NCBI GenBank assembly: GCA_023432225.1
Contig: JAEYUW010000021.1
Location: 1-64,000 of the forward strand
Source of the DNA: Verrucomicrobiota bacterium
Lineage (GTDB): Bacteria; Verrucomicrobiota; Verrucomicrobiia; Opitutales; Opitutaceae
DNA: 64,000 nucleotides
Direction of reading: 5' to 3'
The notes under the pieces are model-generated. The model saw nothing but the letters and a program-made list of their open reading frames with translations, had not been told where the DNA came from and searched no databases. Position numbers and translations under genes: made by a program. Below are positions 8,236 to 15,837 of the stretch, piece by piece. Position 1 is the stretch's first letter, and the number at the start of each line of letters is the position of its first letter.

Positions 8236-9179
8236 GCACGTTAAATAGGCTTACAGTTCTGCCTGAACCAGACACTGAAGATCGGCCTTTCTTTGCTGTT
8301 TTTGTAAGCATCGGTTCCGAGAGTAGGTGTATTAATTTCGCATCAAAGTCGTTTACCGCGAGCGAAAGGACTGCATATATTTATGAGAAGGATCCTGGCG
8401 CGCGATTCCCGGAGCACAGATCAGCAATTGGAAAGCTAGGGTTTTCGGAGTTACCCAGTGAAAGCGCGGACTTGCGGAGCTACGTTAAAGAACTGTTGGC
8501 TCGATGCTCCAAACAGGGCGACGGGAGGCGTAGGCTAGCAGTTGATGTGTCGTCGATGACCCGCGAGCTGATGGCTATTTGGACATACGCATTGCTGGAC
8601 TCTCCTGTCGAGCGGGAGGTTGAAGTCGAATTCATTTACAGTCACGCGAACTTTAGCCCGCCGCCGTCCAAAGTGCCGCTTGCAAAATCCCTGTCCTCGA
8701 TAACACCCGAGTTCGCTGGAATGTTCGCCGACTCGACGGCCCCAATCATGTTAATTCTCGGCCTCGGATATGAGCCTCAGCTTGCACTCAGCTTCGTCGA
8801 ATATCTGGAGCCAGCGAAACTTCTCGTATTCGAGCCAGCTCATCACGACCGGAAGTATACCGCGGCGATTAGGGAGAAGAACGACGTTTTCTTTCGGGTA
8901 ATTCGCGACGCCCCTGTAAAGCGTTACAACGTATTCTCTCCGTATACTCTTTTCCAAGACGTGGAGTCGGCGATTCAAGGGGCATCCATAGATCACCGAG
9001 TCCATATCGCCCCGTATGGAGTAAAGCTATTTGCTATATGCAGCCTCATTGCGGCGGCCTTACACTACCCCAGAATTTTCGTGTGGAACTTGAAATCAAT
9101 CCCACTTGATAACGATCATGATCGTGTAGCGAGCGGCGTAATTTCCAGGCTCGTTGTAAATGTGGCGCCAAGGACCTGA
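8232..9179 (+). CDS. unrecognised protein, last gene of the four-gene cassette
   Basis: 315 residues, start overlapping the ATPase stop by 4 bp. I do not recognise the family. What can be seen is an alternating beta/alpha pattern throughout, a conserved-looking block LAVDVSSMTRELMAIW near residue 95, a Gly-rich turn after a beta strand (IMLILGLGYEPQ) near 170, and a second hydrophobic core ending in LHYPRIFVWNLKS. This could be a Rossmann-like sensor or effector domain. No signal peptide, membrane segment or nuclease motif is obvious. The coupling to the ATPase argues that the two work as a pair. Confidence 0.7.
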   Translation: MSTLNRLTVLPEPDTEDRPFFAVFVSIGSESRCINFASKSFTASERTAYIYEKDPGARFPEHRSAIGKLGFSELPSESADLRSYVKELLARCSKQGDGRRRLAVDVSSMTRELMAIWTYALLDSPVEREVEVEFIYSHANFSPPPSKVPLAKSLSSITPEFAGMFADSTAPIMLILGLGYEPQLALSFVEYLEPAKLLVFEPAHHDRKYTAAIREKNDVFFRVIRDAPVKRYNVFSPYTLFQDVESAIQGASIDHRVHIAPYGVKLFAICSLIAAALHYPRIFVWNLKSIPLDNDHDRVASGVISRLVVNVAPRT

Positions 9180-9300
9180 TCGCGTGTCCCTGAAAAGGAT
9201 GATTCTCCCCTGATAGCTGATAGCAAGCGCCATTCGGCCCTGTTCGGCTGTGGCGTTGGCAGCAGCTTCCGACTCCGCCCCATGTCGCTCTGAGTAAACA

Positions 9301-9332
9301 AACCGCACCGTTGCCGAAATTTTGGTGCGGTT
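9301..9332. repeat. 32-bp palindromic site, copy 2 (inverted relative to copy 1)
   Basis: AACCGCACC, 14-bp spacer, GGTGCGGTT, identical in arms and spacing to 3507-3538. Read on the minus strand, the spacer shares 9 of 14 bases with copy 1. It lies in the 285-bp gap between the four-gene cassette (stop 9179) and parA (start 9465), about 130 bp upstream of parA. Nothing else is seen in that gap. This is also a possible parS-like site for the ParA system. Confidence 0.75.
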
Positions 9333-9464
9333 CGGAAAAAATGGGACGCGAGCTGCGCGCTGAAAGCCCCCACACGGATCGAAGTTGTTTGCGAGGGGCG
9401 CCGCGCACAAGGAGCGAAAAATCAATCGCTTTCCTGGGCCAAACGGGTAGCTAAGAGAACCACT

Positions 9465-10409
9465 ATGGCAACCAAGGTCTCGGTGATTAACTTCAAGGGC
9501 GGCGTGGGGAAAACCACCCTTTCATTTCATTTGGCCTGCCATCTGGCGAAGAAGAAGCGGGTTCTAGTGATTGATGTGGACCACCAATCGAGCCTGTCGC
9601 TCGTGATGCTGGGAGGTGACCTGTGGGAGAAGGCCGCGCTGAACCGAAAAACTTGCAACACAATCTTCGAGTCTTTTTGCAATCGTAAGGTCGCGATGCC
9701 CGGCGACGACATTATCCAGTCGAACCCACTTCACGCGCGCAGCCCCCAATATGACTTTTATCCTAATCTCGATCTTGTCGCAGGCCAGTTTGAACTCGAC
9801 GACACAGAAATCGAGCTGGCTTCGACGACCATGGGCTCCGCGACAGTTTCGGAATGGCAAAAAAGGACTCTTCTGGCCGAATGGATCGACAAAGTTGGCG
9901 CGGAAAAAATCTACGATTACATAATTTTCGACTGCCCGCCGGCGACGAAGCTGGTCAGCCAGAACGCTCTCGCCGCGAGCGACTACTTTATCGTCCCCGT
10001 AATTCCCGACGTTATGTCGAGCCGCGGTGTGACGCATTTCAGGCGTCTAGTCACCGAGAAGATCGACAATAAATTGGACTTCTTAAAACGGGGGGCCGGC
10101 ATCGGAGCGAAAGATACGCCCAAGGCATACGTTCCCACCACAAAGTTAGCCGGCATTGCCCCCTTTTTAGCAAAATATGCGGGCCGGGCGGTCTCCGGCT
10201 TGACAAACATCCATACCGAACAACTGGCCGCACTTCGCCGCATGTGGGGGAAAGACATGCTCGATAGCGTAGTAAAAAACATGACCGGTGTAGCTGAGGC
10301 GGTCGATGCGGGGTGGCCCGTATGGACTGCCTATGAGACCCAAAATATCACCAAGGCGATTCCGATGCTGAAGACTATGTGCGAGGAGATCGAGGGTCGG
10401 CTAAAATAG
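9465..10409 (+). CDS. ParA-family ATPase
   Basis: 314 residues with the deviant Walker A motif FKGGVGKTT at residue 10, the Walker A' strand VLVIDVDHQSSLS (Asp-His where most ParAs have Asp-Pro-Gln) and Walker B IIFDCPPAT. It belongs to the type Ib-like ParA/Soj/AAA_31 group, which moves or tethers DNA by ATP-dependent patterning on the nucleoid. It starts about 10 bp after AAGAGAA, a fair ribosome binding site. The gene at 10413 begins 3 bp after its stop and is the likely partner. In a mobile element such a pair would stabilize the excised circle, or position DNA for transfer. Confidence 0.88.
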   Translation: MATKVSVINFKGGVGKTTLSFHLACHLAKKKRVLVIDVDHQSSLSLVMLGGDLWEKAALNRKTCNTIFESFCNRKVAMPGDDIIQSNPLHARSPQYDFYPNLDLVAGQFELDDTEIELASTTMGSATVSEWQKRTLLAEWIDKVGAEKIYDYIIFDCPPATKLVSQNALAASDYFIVPVIPDVMSSRGVTHFRRLVTEKIDNKLDFLKRGAGIGAKDTPKAYVPTTKLAGIAPFLAKYAGRAVSGLTNIHTEQLAALRRMWGKDMLDSVVKNMTGVAEAVDAGWPVWTAYETQNITKAIPMLKTMCEEIEGRLK

Positions 10410-10412
10410 AAC

Positions 10413-10898
10413 ATGACCGATACTCATTTATCTTCTGAAGGCGCGGCACGTTTCCGCAGGCTAATAGTCATCCTTGAAGCGAATCAGCGGTATCTCGGGG
10501 CCGCAAACGTAGAGGAGGATATCCTCATGGCCTACAAAGAACTCCTGCACTATCTCAAATCCCAATCGCCCGAGAAGGCCGCAGAGATCATCGGTCTTGG
10601 GCACAGTAAAACCCTCCGGCAGAAGGCGGCGCCGCGTTTCAGCGATGAGCAAATCCGCGCGATGACTAAAAACGAGGTCAAGGACATCGCGACCAATCCG
10701 GCCATACCGAGACGAGATTTGGAGCAGATCGCTAGCGTTCGATTCGGAGTTACAAGGGGAGGGCTATCAAACCTACGTTCGAGGGATGCACTAGTGCAGA
10801 AGCTGTTGACGCTTATCGGAAATGAATCGGCCCACGAATCGATTGCGCGTGCGGTGGACGCATCCATCTCGGCAAAGGAAAATACAACCGGAGAATAG
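10413..10898 (+). CDS. small partner protein of the ParA ATPase (unknown family)
   Basis: 161 residues, starting 3 bp after the ParA stop. No named domain is recognised. It is mostly helical, with a segment resembling a DNA-binding helix-turn-helix (IPRRDLEQIASVRFGVTRGG, around residues 91-110) preceded by a basic stretch (LRQKAAPRFSDEQIR). By position and size it could be the ParB-like adaptor that binds the centromere and stimulates ParA, but it lacks any ParB sequence motif. Confidence 0.65.
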   Translation: MTDTHLSSEGAARFRRLIVILEANQRYLGAANVEEDILMAYKELLHYLKSQSPEKAAEIIGLGHSKTLRQKAAPRFSDEQIRAMTKNEVKDIATNPAIPRRDLEQIASVRFGVTRGGLSNLRSRDALVQKLLTLIGNESAHESIARAVDASISAKENTTGE

Positions 10899-11099
10899 CT
10901 GCTCCGAGCTACTGACTGAGAAGCGAATCTGAGTGGATCGCGAACGAAACTGGTGAGACTCAGAATCTCCGCCACCCGGCCCCCCCAACAAGAACTCGAC
11001 ACGAGTTCCCGCTGGGTCCGGCCGGGTGCTTCCGATCGTAGCCGACTAAGCGTTACGTCCCTCTGGGCCGCGGCCCAGATTGGAACAGCGCCTTTGCGC
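10899..11099. terminator. convergent intergenic region with an 18-bp perfect palindrome
   Basis: TCTGGGCCGCGGCCCAGA at 11062-11079 is perfectly self-complementary, and CTCG-ACA-CGAG is a smaller hairpin near 11000. The region separates two convergent genes, so bidirectional termination is the simplest reading. No T-run follows. No gene is seen. Confidence 0.4.
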
Positions 11100-11474
11100 T
11101 TAGCTTAATACTGCCGCGAGAATACCAAGTGCCACGTAGATGCCAAGCCCCACCCATGTGTAGGCGAGCGATACGCGGCGCAGGAACAGTCCCAACGGCT
11201 CGGGCAGTTTGCCCAAGAAAATTGGCAGCAACGTATAGATGACGCCAACCACGACCAACGCCGGCATGCTCTCCGTCATGAACGGGCGGTAAGCCCAAGC
11301 GAAAATCTCGTATATGAGGTTTCCGGTCGTGGCGATTTTCGCAACGTAAACTCCCGCCTCGTGCACCGCCCGCGCGAAGAGAAAAAAGGGCAGGCAAATC
11401 CCCGTCCCGATCATTGCGACGCCCACAATTCCCGCTGTGGCGACATCATGGTCGTCTGAATTGTTATCTTTCAT
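11100..11474 (-). CDS. small integral membrane protein
   Basis: 124 residues from the ATG at 11474 (MKDNNSDDHDVATAG). Three or four hydrophobic segments are visible (about 15-40, 70-88 and 100-122), the first starting right after an acidic cytoplasmic-looking head. The frame is open further upstream, but those residues are polar and look non-coding. No family is recognised. Its neighbours are the AAA ATPase 11692-12816 on the same strand, separated by 217 bp in which I see no gene. It could be a membrane effector or an entry-exclusion type protein of the element, but there is no direct support. Confidence 0.55.
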   Translation of the reverse strand: MKDNNSDDHDVATAGIVGVAMIGTGICLPFFLFARAVHEAGVYVAKIATTGNLIYEIFAWAYRPFMTESMPALVVVGVIYTLLPIFLGKLPEPLGLFLRRVSLAYTWVGLGIYVALGILAAVLS

Positions 11475-11691
11475 CCCCCGATAGCTACGGCCCCCGTCCG
11501 CCGTTTTCGTTTCAGACCAGTAGCCCGGGAAATTCTGCGTTGGCGCTTTGCCTTGGTGCGCTCGCGTGTCACAACCGAAATTCGGGACTCGCGGCCCCAC
11601 GCACATCCGACGCGCAATGCGCACTCGACGAGTCCGGCGAGGACTTCCGGTTTCGCGAAAACAAGAACGCTGATAGTAGCAAGATAGTCGA

Positions 11692-12816
11692 TCATGAGGC
11701 CGTGTGGTTGAGCGTTACGCGTCGGCGAGCCCGATGATGAGCGAGCGCCCTCCGGGTCAGAGCAGACTCGATCGCGCGAAAATTCTGGTGGGATCGCGCC
11801 GCCTCCTCTGGATCGAGAAAGTCCGGCGTCAGCCCGAGCGCTTCGCCCATGCGAGCGAAATCCTTCACTGTATATGGAAGCAGCGGAACTATCGGTCCCC
11901 ATCGGAACAAAAGTTCATCGGGTATGACCTTGGCGGCGCGGATCTCCTCCTCGATATTCGCCACGCTAAGGTCTGGCTTGGAAAAGCCAATATGCCGCGT
12001 CAAGCGCTGCGACCAGATCGTCTGCCAAGTCCCGCTGGCGATCACATAGACGCGATCGCGGAGAGCGAGATTGAGTTTCTCGTTCCATCCCGAACCGGTA
12101 ACCACACGATCTCCCGCACAACAGTAGATTTCGCCGCGCTGCGCCACCGTCCAGTGCTCGTCCCCCATCAATTTGTCGATTTCATCAACATGCAACACGA
12201 GCCCCTGAGGATTCGCGCCGATCGTGCGCTTGATGAGGTCAAGGGTGGGTTCGCTCGCTTTACTGCCTTGCACCATCCATTCGGAAACACTCACGCGCAG
12301 GAGTCCGAGGCCGTGACGTTTGGCCAGAATCTGGGCCAGGAAGCTCTTGCCGCAACCAGACGCACCAACAATTAGGGGAGCGATTCTCATGCGCACTGGT
12401 CCCGGGGTTCCCGCCTGCGTGAAATAGATTTCCAATAGTGCCTCCAACCTTTCGAGCGCAGCATTTTGGGCGTCGGTTAGCAGTAGATCGCCTGTGCCCG
12501 GCGCGACTGGCAGGAACGAGGCGAGCCGTGCTACATTTGCGACCGCCCTCACCTCGCCTCGCGACCGTCCTGAAGTCGCGTGGTTGTAGCTGTGGAGGAT
12601 GAGGCGAGTCACAAGCGCCGTATCAGTTTCGCGCATTTCGGAGCGTGCGATTTTTTCCAGCAGCGCGTGGTCCACCGCGACCAAGTGCTCCAGCAGGTTC
12701 ATCAGCGTTGGGTTGTCTTCCTCTGCATCGAGCAACGCGCGCATAAAAATGCCTTCGGTGGCACGGGTGAGAGGCTCGGCGCCGATGGCTCGAACGATCT
12801 TTTGGAGAACACTCAT
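11692..12816 (-). CDS. AAA-family ATPase
   Basis: 374 residues from ATG 12816 (MSVLQKIVRAIG). Walker A is VGASGCGKSF, Walker B is LVLHVDEIDKL, and a sensor strand follows (DRVYVIASGTWQ) with an arginine-rich lid (RLTRHIGF). The substrate-channel and regulatory domains of Clp or Lon proteins are absent, so it is a stand-alone AAA module. The N-terminal 150 residues are helical. The frame extends 41 codons further upstream but encodes Arg/Ser-rich sequence without coding character. It is divergent from the gene at 13003. Function in the element is unknown; loading of a partner or phage sensing are possible. Confidence 0.75.
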   Translation of the reverse strand: MSVLQKIVRAIGAEPLTRATEGIFMRALLDAEEDNPTLMNLLEHLVAVDHALLEKIARSEMRETDTALVTRLILHSYNHATSGRSRGEVRAVANVARLASFLPVAPGTGDLLLTDAQNAALERLEALLEIYFTQAGTPGPVRMRIAPLIVGASGCGKSFLAQILAKRHGLGLLRVSVSEWMVQGSKASEPTLDLIKRTIGANPQGLVLHVDEIDKLMGDEHWTVAQRGEIYCCAGDRVVTGSGWNEKLNLALRDRVYVIASGTWQTIWSQRLTRHIGFSKPDLSVANIEEEIRAAKVIPDELLFRWGPIVPLLPYTVKDFARMGEALGLTPDFLDPEEAARSHQNFRAIESALTRRALAHHRARRRVTLNHTAS

Positions 12817-13002
12817 GCCGGAGAGATACGAGGACTGTGACCGCCACGATCGGCGCGGACGCCATCGATATACCGGGTCCTGTCCGGCACATCTCTTGTC
12901 GGCATTATCCGAAGCAAAAGGGGTTCTAAATTCTCCCAACTGGCACAGCGCGAACTCGCGTGCACGCTGCGCTCGATTGAGCCTGGCTTGGCAAATCGCG
13001 CC

Positions 13003-13402
13003 GGTGAAAGCGGAAGATCAGTTGCGCCTGATCTTCATCACAATCGACGATGCGGAATCGTATGGCCAAATGCGCGAGCATCAACGCGTGCTCGCCGCCT
13101 TAGCGAAGAAGCTCGTGGAGAACGGGCACGTAAGCATCAGGCTCCGAATCACGCGGCTCCGCCAGAAAAAGCAGCCTCCCTCCTGGGACATCAAAGAAGT
13201 GAACTCTTCTAAGCAGGCGAAGAGGGAAATGGATGCGTTCCGACAACACATTCCGGTGCCGGAGGGACGCGCCCTCATGGAGGCCTTAGCCGGCATGTTG
13301 CTTCAACCCGATTACGACGTGACACTGGACGTGGTGCGTCTCGCCCGTTGGTCAGAGGCGGCGCTTAAACGTAAACACCGCGCACTGAAGATTGCTGACT
13401 AG
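13003..13402 (+). CDS. hypothetical protein, N-terminus unresolved (possible frameshift)
   Basis: From GTG 13003 the product is 132 residues (VKAEDQLRLIFITIDDAES...), helical and charged, with no recognised family. The frame stays open upstream (TTG 12896 and others), but that sequence is Ser/Arg rich and unconvincing. In a different frame just upstream, residues reading LAQRELACTLRSIEPGLANR look like a natural N-terminus, so a one-base shift near 12990 may have broken the gene, or the true start is simply non-ATG. The start coordinate is tentative. The gene is convergent with the AbiEi-like gene, 31 bp apart. Confidence 0.45.
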
Positions 13403-13433
13403 CCTCGCCGCCTGCGCGCTTTAGCGCCTGCGC

Positions 13434-14081
13434 TCACGCCAGCATTTCCAGGTAAGGCTGCATCACACGGCTGACGCGGCACACCGCCGCCGCAGCAGCG
13501 AGTTCCTTGATGGTGAATTTCTTCGCGCGCCAACCTTCGCGCAGCGCCTCGACCGCGACATCGAGGCCGTATTTCCGCCGATATTTGAAGCAATCCGCCA
13601 CGGTCTTGGCGGGGGAATACACCCGCACCGTTCCGCCCGCGAGGGCGTGCTCCTCAATCCCGAGCGAGTAAGCCGGACCAGAGAACTTGGCGAACCGCAG
13701 CGGCAGGCTTACGCCCCGCGGGCGATTGCTGCCGCGCGGCAACGCGAGCCAGATTTGATGTGGAGCCTGCGTTCCGATCCCGTGGAATTGCAGCGCGGAA
13801 ACAAGACAGACGACGCCTCGGGGAACACGCTTGGCCCCTTCCACCAGCGATTGGTTTTCGTCACCCTCGAAACCCGCCGACACATAGATTCCACGTTCGA
13901 CTTGGCGAATGATCCCTTGGCCCACCAGCCGGCGCAGATACTCGCGGGGATAGCCGGCCGCCACCATTTCGCGTGCACGAAACAGTCCTAACCGAGTGGC
14001 GTGATCACCGGCAGCCTCTATACGACTCACCTCGTTACATTCTCTTTCCACTTTCAAGTTTATGGTGCGAAATCGTAACAT
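13434..14081 (-). CDS. AbiEi-like type IV antitoxin / transcriptional regulator, without its toxin
   Basis: 215 residues from ATG 14081. It has the winged-helix N-terminus typical of AbiEi proteins (LGLFRAREMVAAGYPREYLRRLVGQGIIRQVERGIYV) and the following domain with TVRVYSPAKTVADCFKYR. Known AbiEi antitoxins repress their own operon and neutralise the nucleotidyltransferase AbiEii, usually encoded just downstream. Here the next gene, 13003-13402, is convergent and is not a nucleotidyltransferase, so the toxin is absent. A GTG at codon 19 (GTGAGTCGT) after AACGAG is an alternative start. It may now act as a regulator or as an anti-toxin decoy. Confidence 0.75.
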   Translation of the reverse strand: MLRFRTINLKVERECNEVSRIEAAGDHATRLGLFRAREMVAAGYPREYLRRLVGQGIIRQVERGIYVSAGFEGDENQSLVEGAKRVPRGVVCLVSALQFHGIGTQAPHQIWLALPRGSNRPRGVSLPLRFAKFSGPAYSLGIEEHALAGGTVRVYSPAKTVADCFKYRRKYGLDVAVEALREGWRAKKFTIKELAAAAAVCRVSRVMQPYLEMLA

Positions 14082-14282
14082 CGCACAAGGAGGAATGTTC
14101 TCAGTGCGTCCGCCGATCGCGCTTCCCAACGAGAGAGCCGCGGCATGGCGGGCGCGTGCGAAACTGAGTTTCGCTCGAAGCGCAGGTGCCGGCGCTGGCG
14201 ACCGCCCTTCCCTCCCATGCCCGGAGCATAATTGGCGCATAGTTCGTCACTCGAAACGCTACGTCTCACCAAATTGACTTTC

Positions 14283-14298
14283 GTAACCTTCTGGTTAC
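14283..14298. promoter_or_regulatory. inverted repeat upstream of the displaced int start
   Basis: GTAACC-TTCT-GGTTAC lies just before ATG 14309, and TTGACT (14274-14279) is a possible -35 element. In the excised circle this would be the integrase promoter/operator region. In the integrated state it faces out of the island and drives nothing but eight codons and the attR core. The interval 14082-14282 holds no other feature. Confidence 0.4.
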
Positions 14299-14308
14299 CA
14301 ACAAGAGT

Positions 14309-14332
14309 ATGTCGCCCAAAACTGCCTCCGGC
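14309..14332 (+). CDS. int: detached first eight codons of the integrase gene
   Basis: ATG 14309 opens the frame MSPKTASG and enters the attachment core at TTG 14333 in exactly the frame that continues as int from TTG 53 on the left. The core has the same phase in both copies, so joining the ends by excision would restore one uninterrupted 471-codon gene. ACAAGAG just upstream is a weak ribosome binding site. Confidence 0.75.
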
Positions 14333-14363
14333 TTGGTTCAAATCCAACCCCTGCACCCAATTT
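14333..14363 (+). repeat. attR: right attachment repeat of the integrated element
   Basis: Perfect 31-bp copy of 53-83, the displaced 3' end of the tRNA gene. It is followed directly by the original chromosomal terminator, so this is the true right boundary. Confidence 0.95.
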
Positions 14364-14365
14364 GA

Positions 14366-14399
14366 GGCCCTCCCCACTGCTCGGGAGGGCCTTATTGTT
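14366..14399 (+). terminator. original terminator of the tRNA-Met gene
   Basis: GGCCCTCCC-CACTGCTC-GGGAGGGCC is a perfect 9-bp stem followed by TTATTGTTA. It lies just after attR, where the tRNA terminator would have been before insertion. The remaining chromosomal interval to 14641 holds no gene that I can support. Confidence 0.75.
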
Positions 14400-14641
14400 A
14401 AGGGGTTAGAATCTTACGTCCCGAAACTTTGGATTTCCGACAGTCAGAGCAATTCTGGGCAATTCAGGGCAAAAAACTACGTAATTTCCTACGTAATCCT
14501 CCTCGCGCGCCATGCTCGGACGGCGCCCCTTGTGAGCCAACTGCACAACGAGCGCCCGTCTGACTATCTGATCGCGTAGCCTCGGACGGCTGGTCGAACC
14601 CGTCCGGACGGAGGACTATTCAGGAGCGTTTCGGATCATAA

Positions 14642-14680
14642 GCCGAATCCCGCCGCGTCTTGGACAGGAGGGATTCGCAC
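14642..14680 (-). repeat. palindromic element, copy 1, downstream of rhaT
   Basis: On the minus strand GTGCGAATCCCTCCTGTCC, a short gap and GGCGGGATTCGGC form a stem on CGAATCCC/GGGATTCG. A closely similar element occurs at 31309-31346. Both sit downstream of a minus-strand gene, which fits a terminator or a dispersed chromosomal palindrome. Confidence 0.5.
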
Positions 14681-14707
14681 TAGCGCCCGCGACGCGAACG
14701 CGAGTTG

Positions 14708-15802
14708 TTAGTGAACGCGTGAACTCCCGAGATAATTGCCGTAGCCGACTACCAGCGTCGAAAGGATCAAAATGGCGATGCCGACGAAGATGAACTGATG
14801 CGTCCGAGTGCTGCTGCCGCGCCACTCTTTCAACGCGATGCCCCAGAGCGAGCTGAACAGGATGATGCTGGCCATGTGCAGCGTCCAACTGGAGAACTCA
14901 TACTCCCCCATTTTTGTCTGCCCCATGCTGTAGAAGAAAAATTGGAGATACCACGTCACTCCGGCCACGGCCGACAATGCATAGTTCACCGGCAACGACG
15001 CGCCGGCATCCTGCTCGGTTGTGGTCAACCGCAGCGCGCGATACTCGCCGTGTGAGCGATTGCGGACTGCCAAGATCGTGCACCATGCAAAATTCGTCGT
15101 GAAGCCACCGAGCAGAACGACGATTAACACGGGGAGATTCTGCCAAAGATCAGAGCCGCCGTGCTCGGCCAGAGAGGCGCGAGCGAGGTCGGCGATCGGT
15201 TTGCCGGCGGCGAGCCCGTATGCGAAACAGGAACTCATCACGCCGGAAAAGACCGCCACGAGCACTCCTTTGCGGAAATTGAACTCCTTCACAGCCGCTT
15301 TCTTCTGCTCGGCACTCATCTCGCGCTCCTTGCGCATGCCGGCGAGACCGCACAGGCCGATACCGAGCAGGCACACTCCGACACCGGCGAGCACATACTG
15401 CCCCGAAGCACTGCTCGCGATCTTGCCCAGTTCTCCGGCAAACAGCGGTGGCATCAGAGTGCCGAACGCCGAACACAGGCTCAACGCGATTGCCATACCG
15501 AGGCCAATGCCCAAGTAGCGCATCGTAAGTCCGAAGGTCAGGCCGCCGAGGCCCCACATTGCCCCGAAGAAATACGCCCAGAACAACGCGCGCCCCGGGG
15601 CTGCCTGTAGAATACCGGTTACATTCGGAACGAGCAGAAACGCAAAGAACGAAGGCGCCACGATCCAGCTGAACACACCGCCGACCAACCAATAGGTTTC
15701 CCACGACCAACGTTTCACTCCGCGGTAGGGCAGATAGAAACTCGCGGAGGCAAGGCCACCGAGCCAGTGATAGACGAGACCGACCAAAGGATTGGGATTC
15801 AT
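14708..15802 (-). CDS. rhaT: L-rhamnose:proton symporter
   Basis: 364 residues with about ten hydrophobic helices over the full length. The sequence (MNPNPLVGLVYHWLGGLASASFYLPY, and the conserved region around FGAMWGLGGLTFGLTMRYLG) matches the RhaT family, which imports L-rhamnose with a proton across the inner membrane. It is the last gene of a minus-strand set with a rhamnosidase (19780) and lies 35 bp after the GH3 stop, so it is probably cotranscribed with it. The substrate assignment is supported independently by the GH78 gene. Confidence 0.92.
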   Translation of the reverse strand: MNPNPLVGLVYHWLGGLASASFYLPYRGVKRWSWETYWLVGGVFSWIVAPSFFAFLLVPNVTGILQAAPGRALFWAYFFGAMWGLGGLTFGLTMRYLGIGLGMAIALSLCSAFGTLMPPLFAGELGKIASSASGQYVLAGVGVCLLGIGLCGLAGMRKEREMSAEQKKAAVKEFNFRKGVLVAVFSGVMSSCFAYGLAAGKPIADLARASLAEHGGSDLWQNLPVLIVVLLGGFTTNFAWCTILAVRNRSHGEYRALRLTTTEQDAGASLPVNYALSAVAGVTWYLQFFFYSMGQTKMGEYEFSSWTLHMASIILFSSLWGIALKEWRGSSTRTHQFIFVGIAILILSTLVVGYGNYLGSSRVH

Positions 15803-15837
15803 GGGGCGAAAAAGGCGCGTCCGAAATGTGAACGATA

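Noticed and set aside
9301..9340. Palindrome read as a rho-independent terminator of the cassette
   Set aside because: It is followed by A-runs rather than T-runs on the plus strand, and the same arms and spacer length recur at 3507-3538, so a protein-binding site is the better explanation.
14062..14277. Plus-strand ORF with AAGGAGG next to ATG 14095
   Set aside because: The Shine-Dalgarno is too close to the ATG to work, and the sequence is antisense to the AbiEi start region and its upstream region with no recognisable product.
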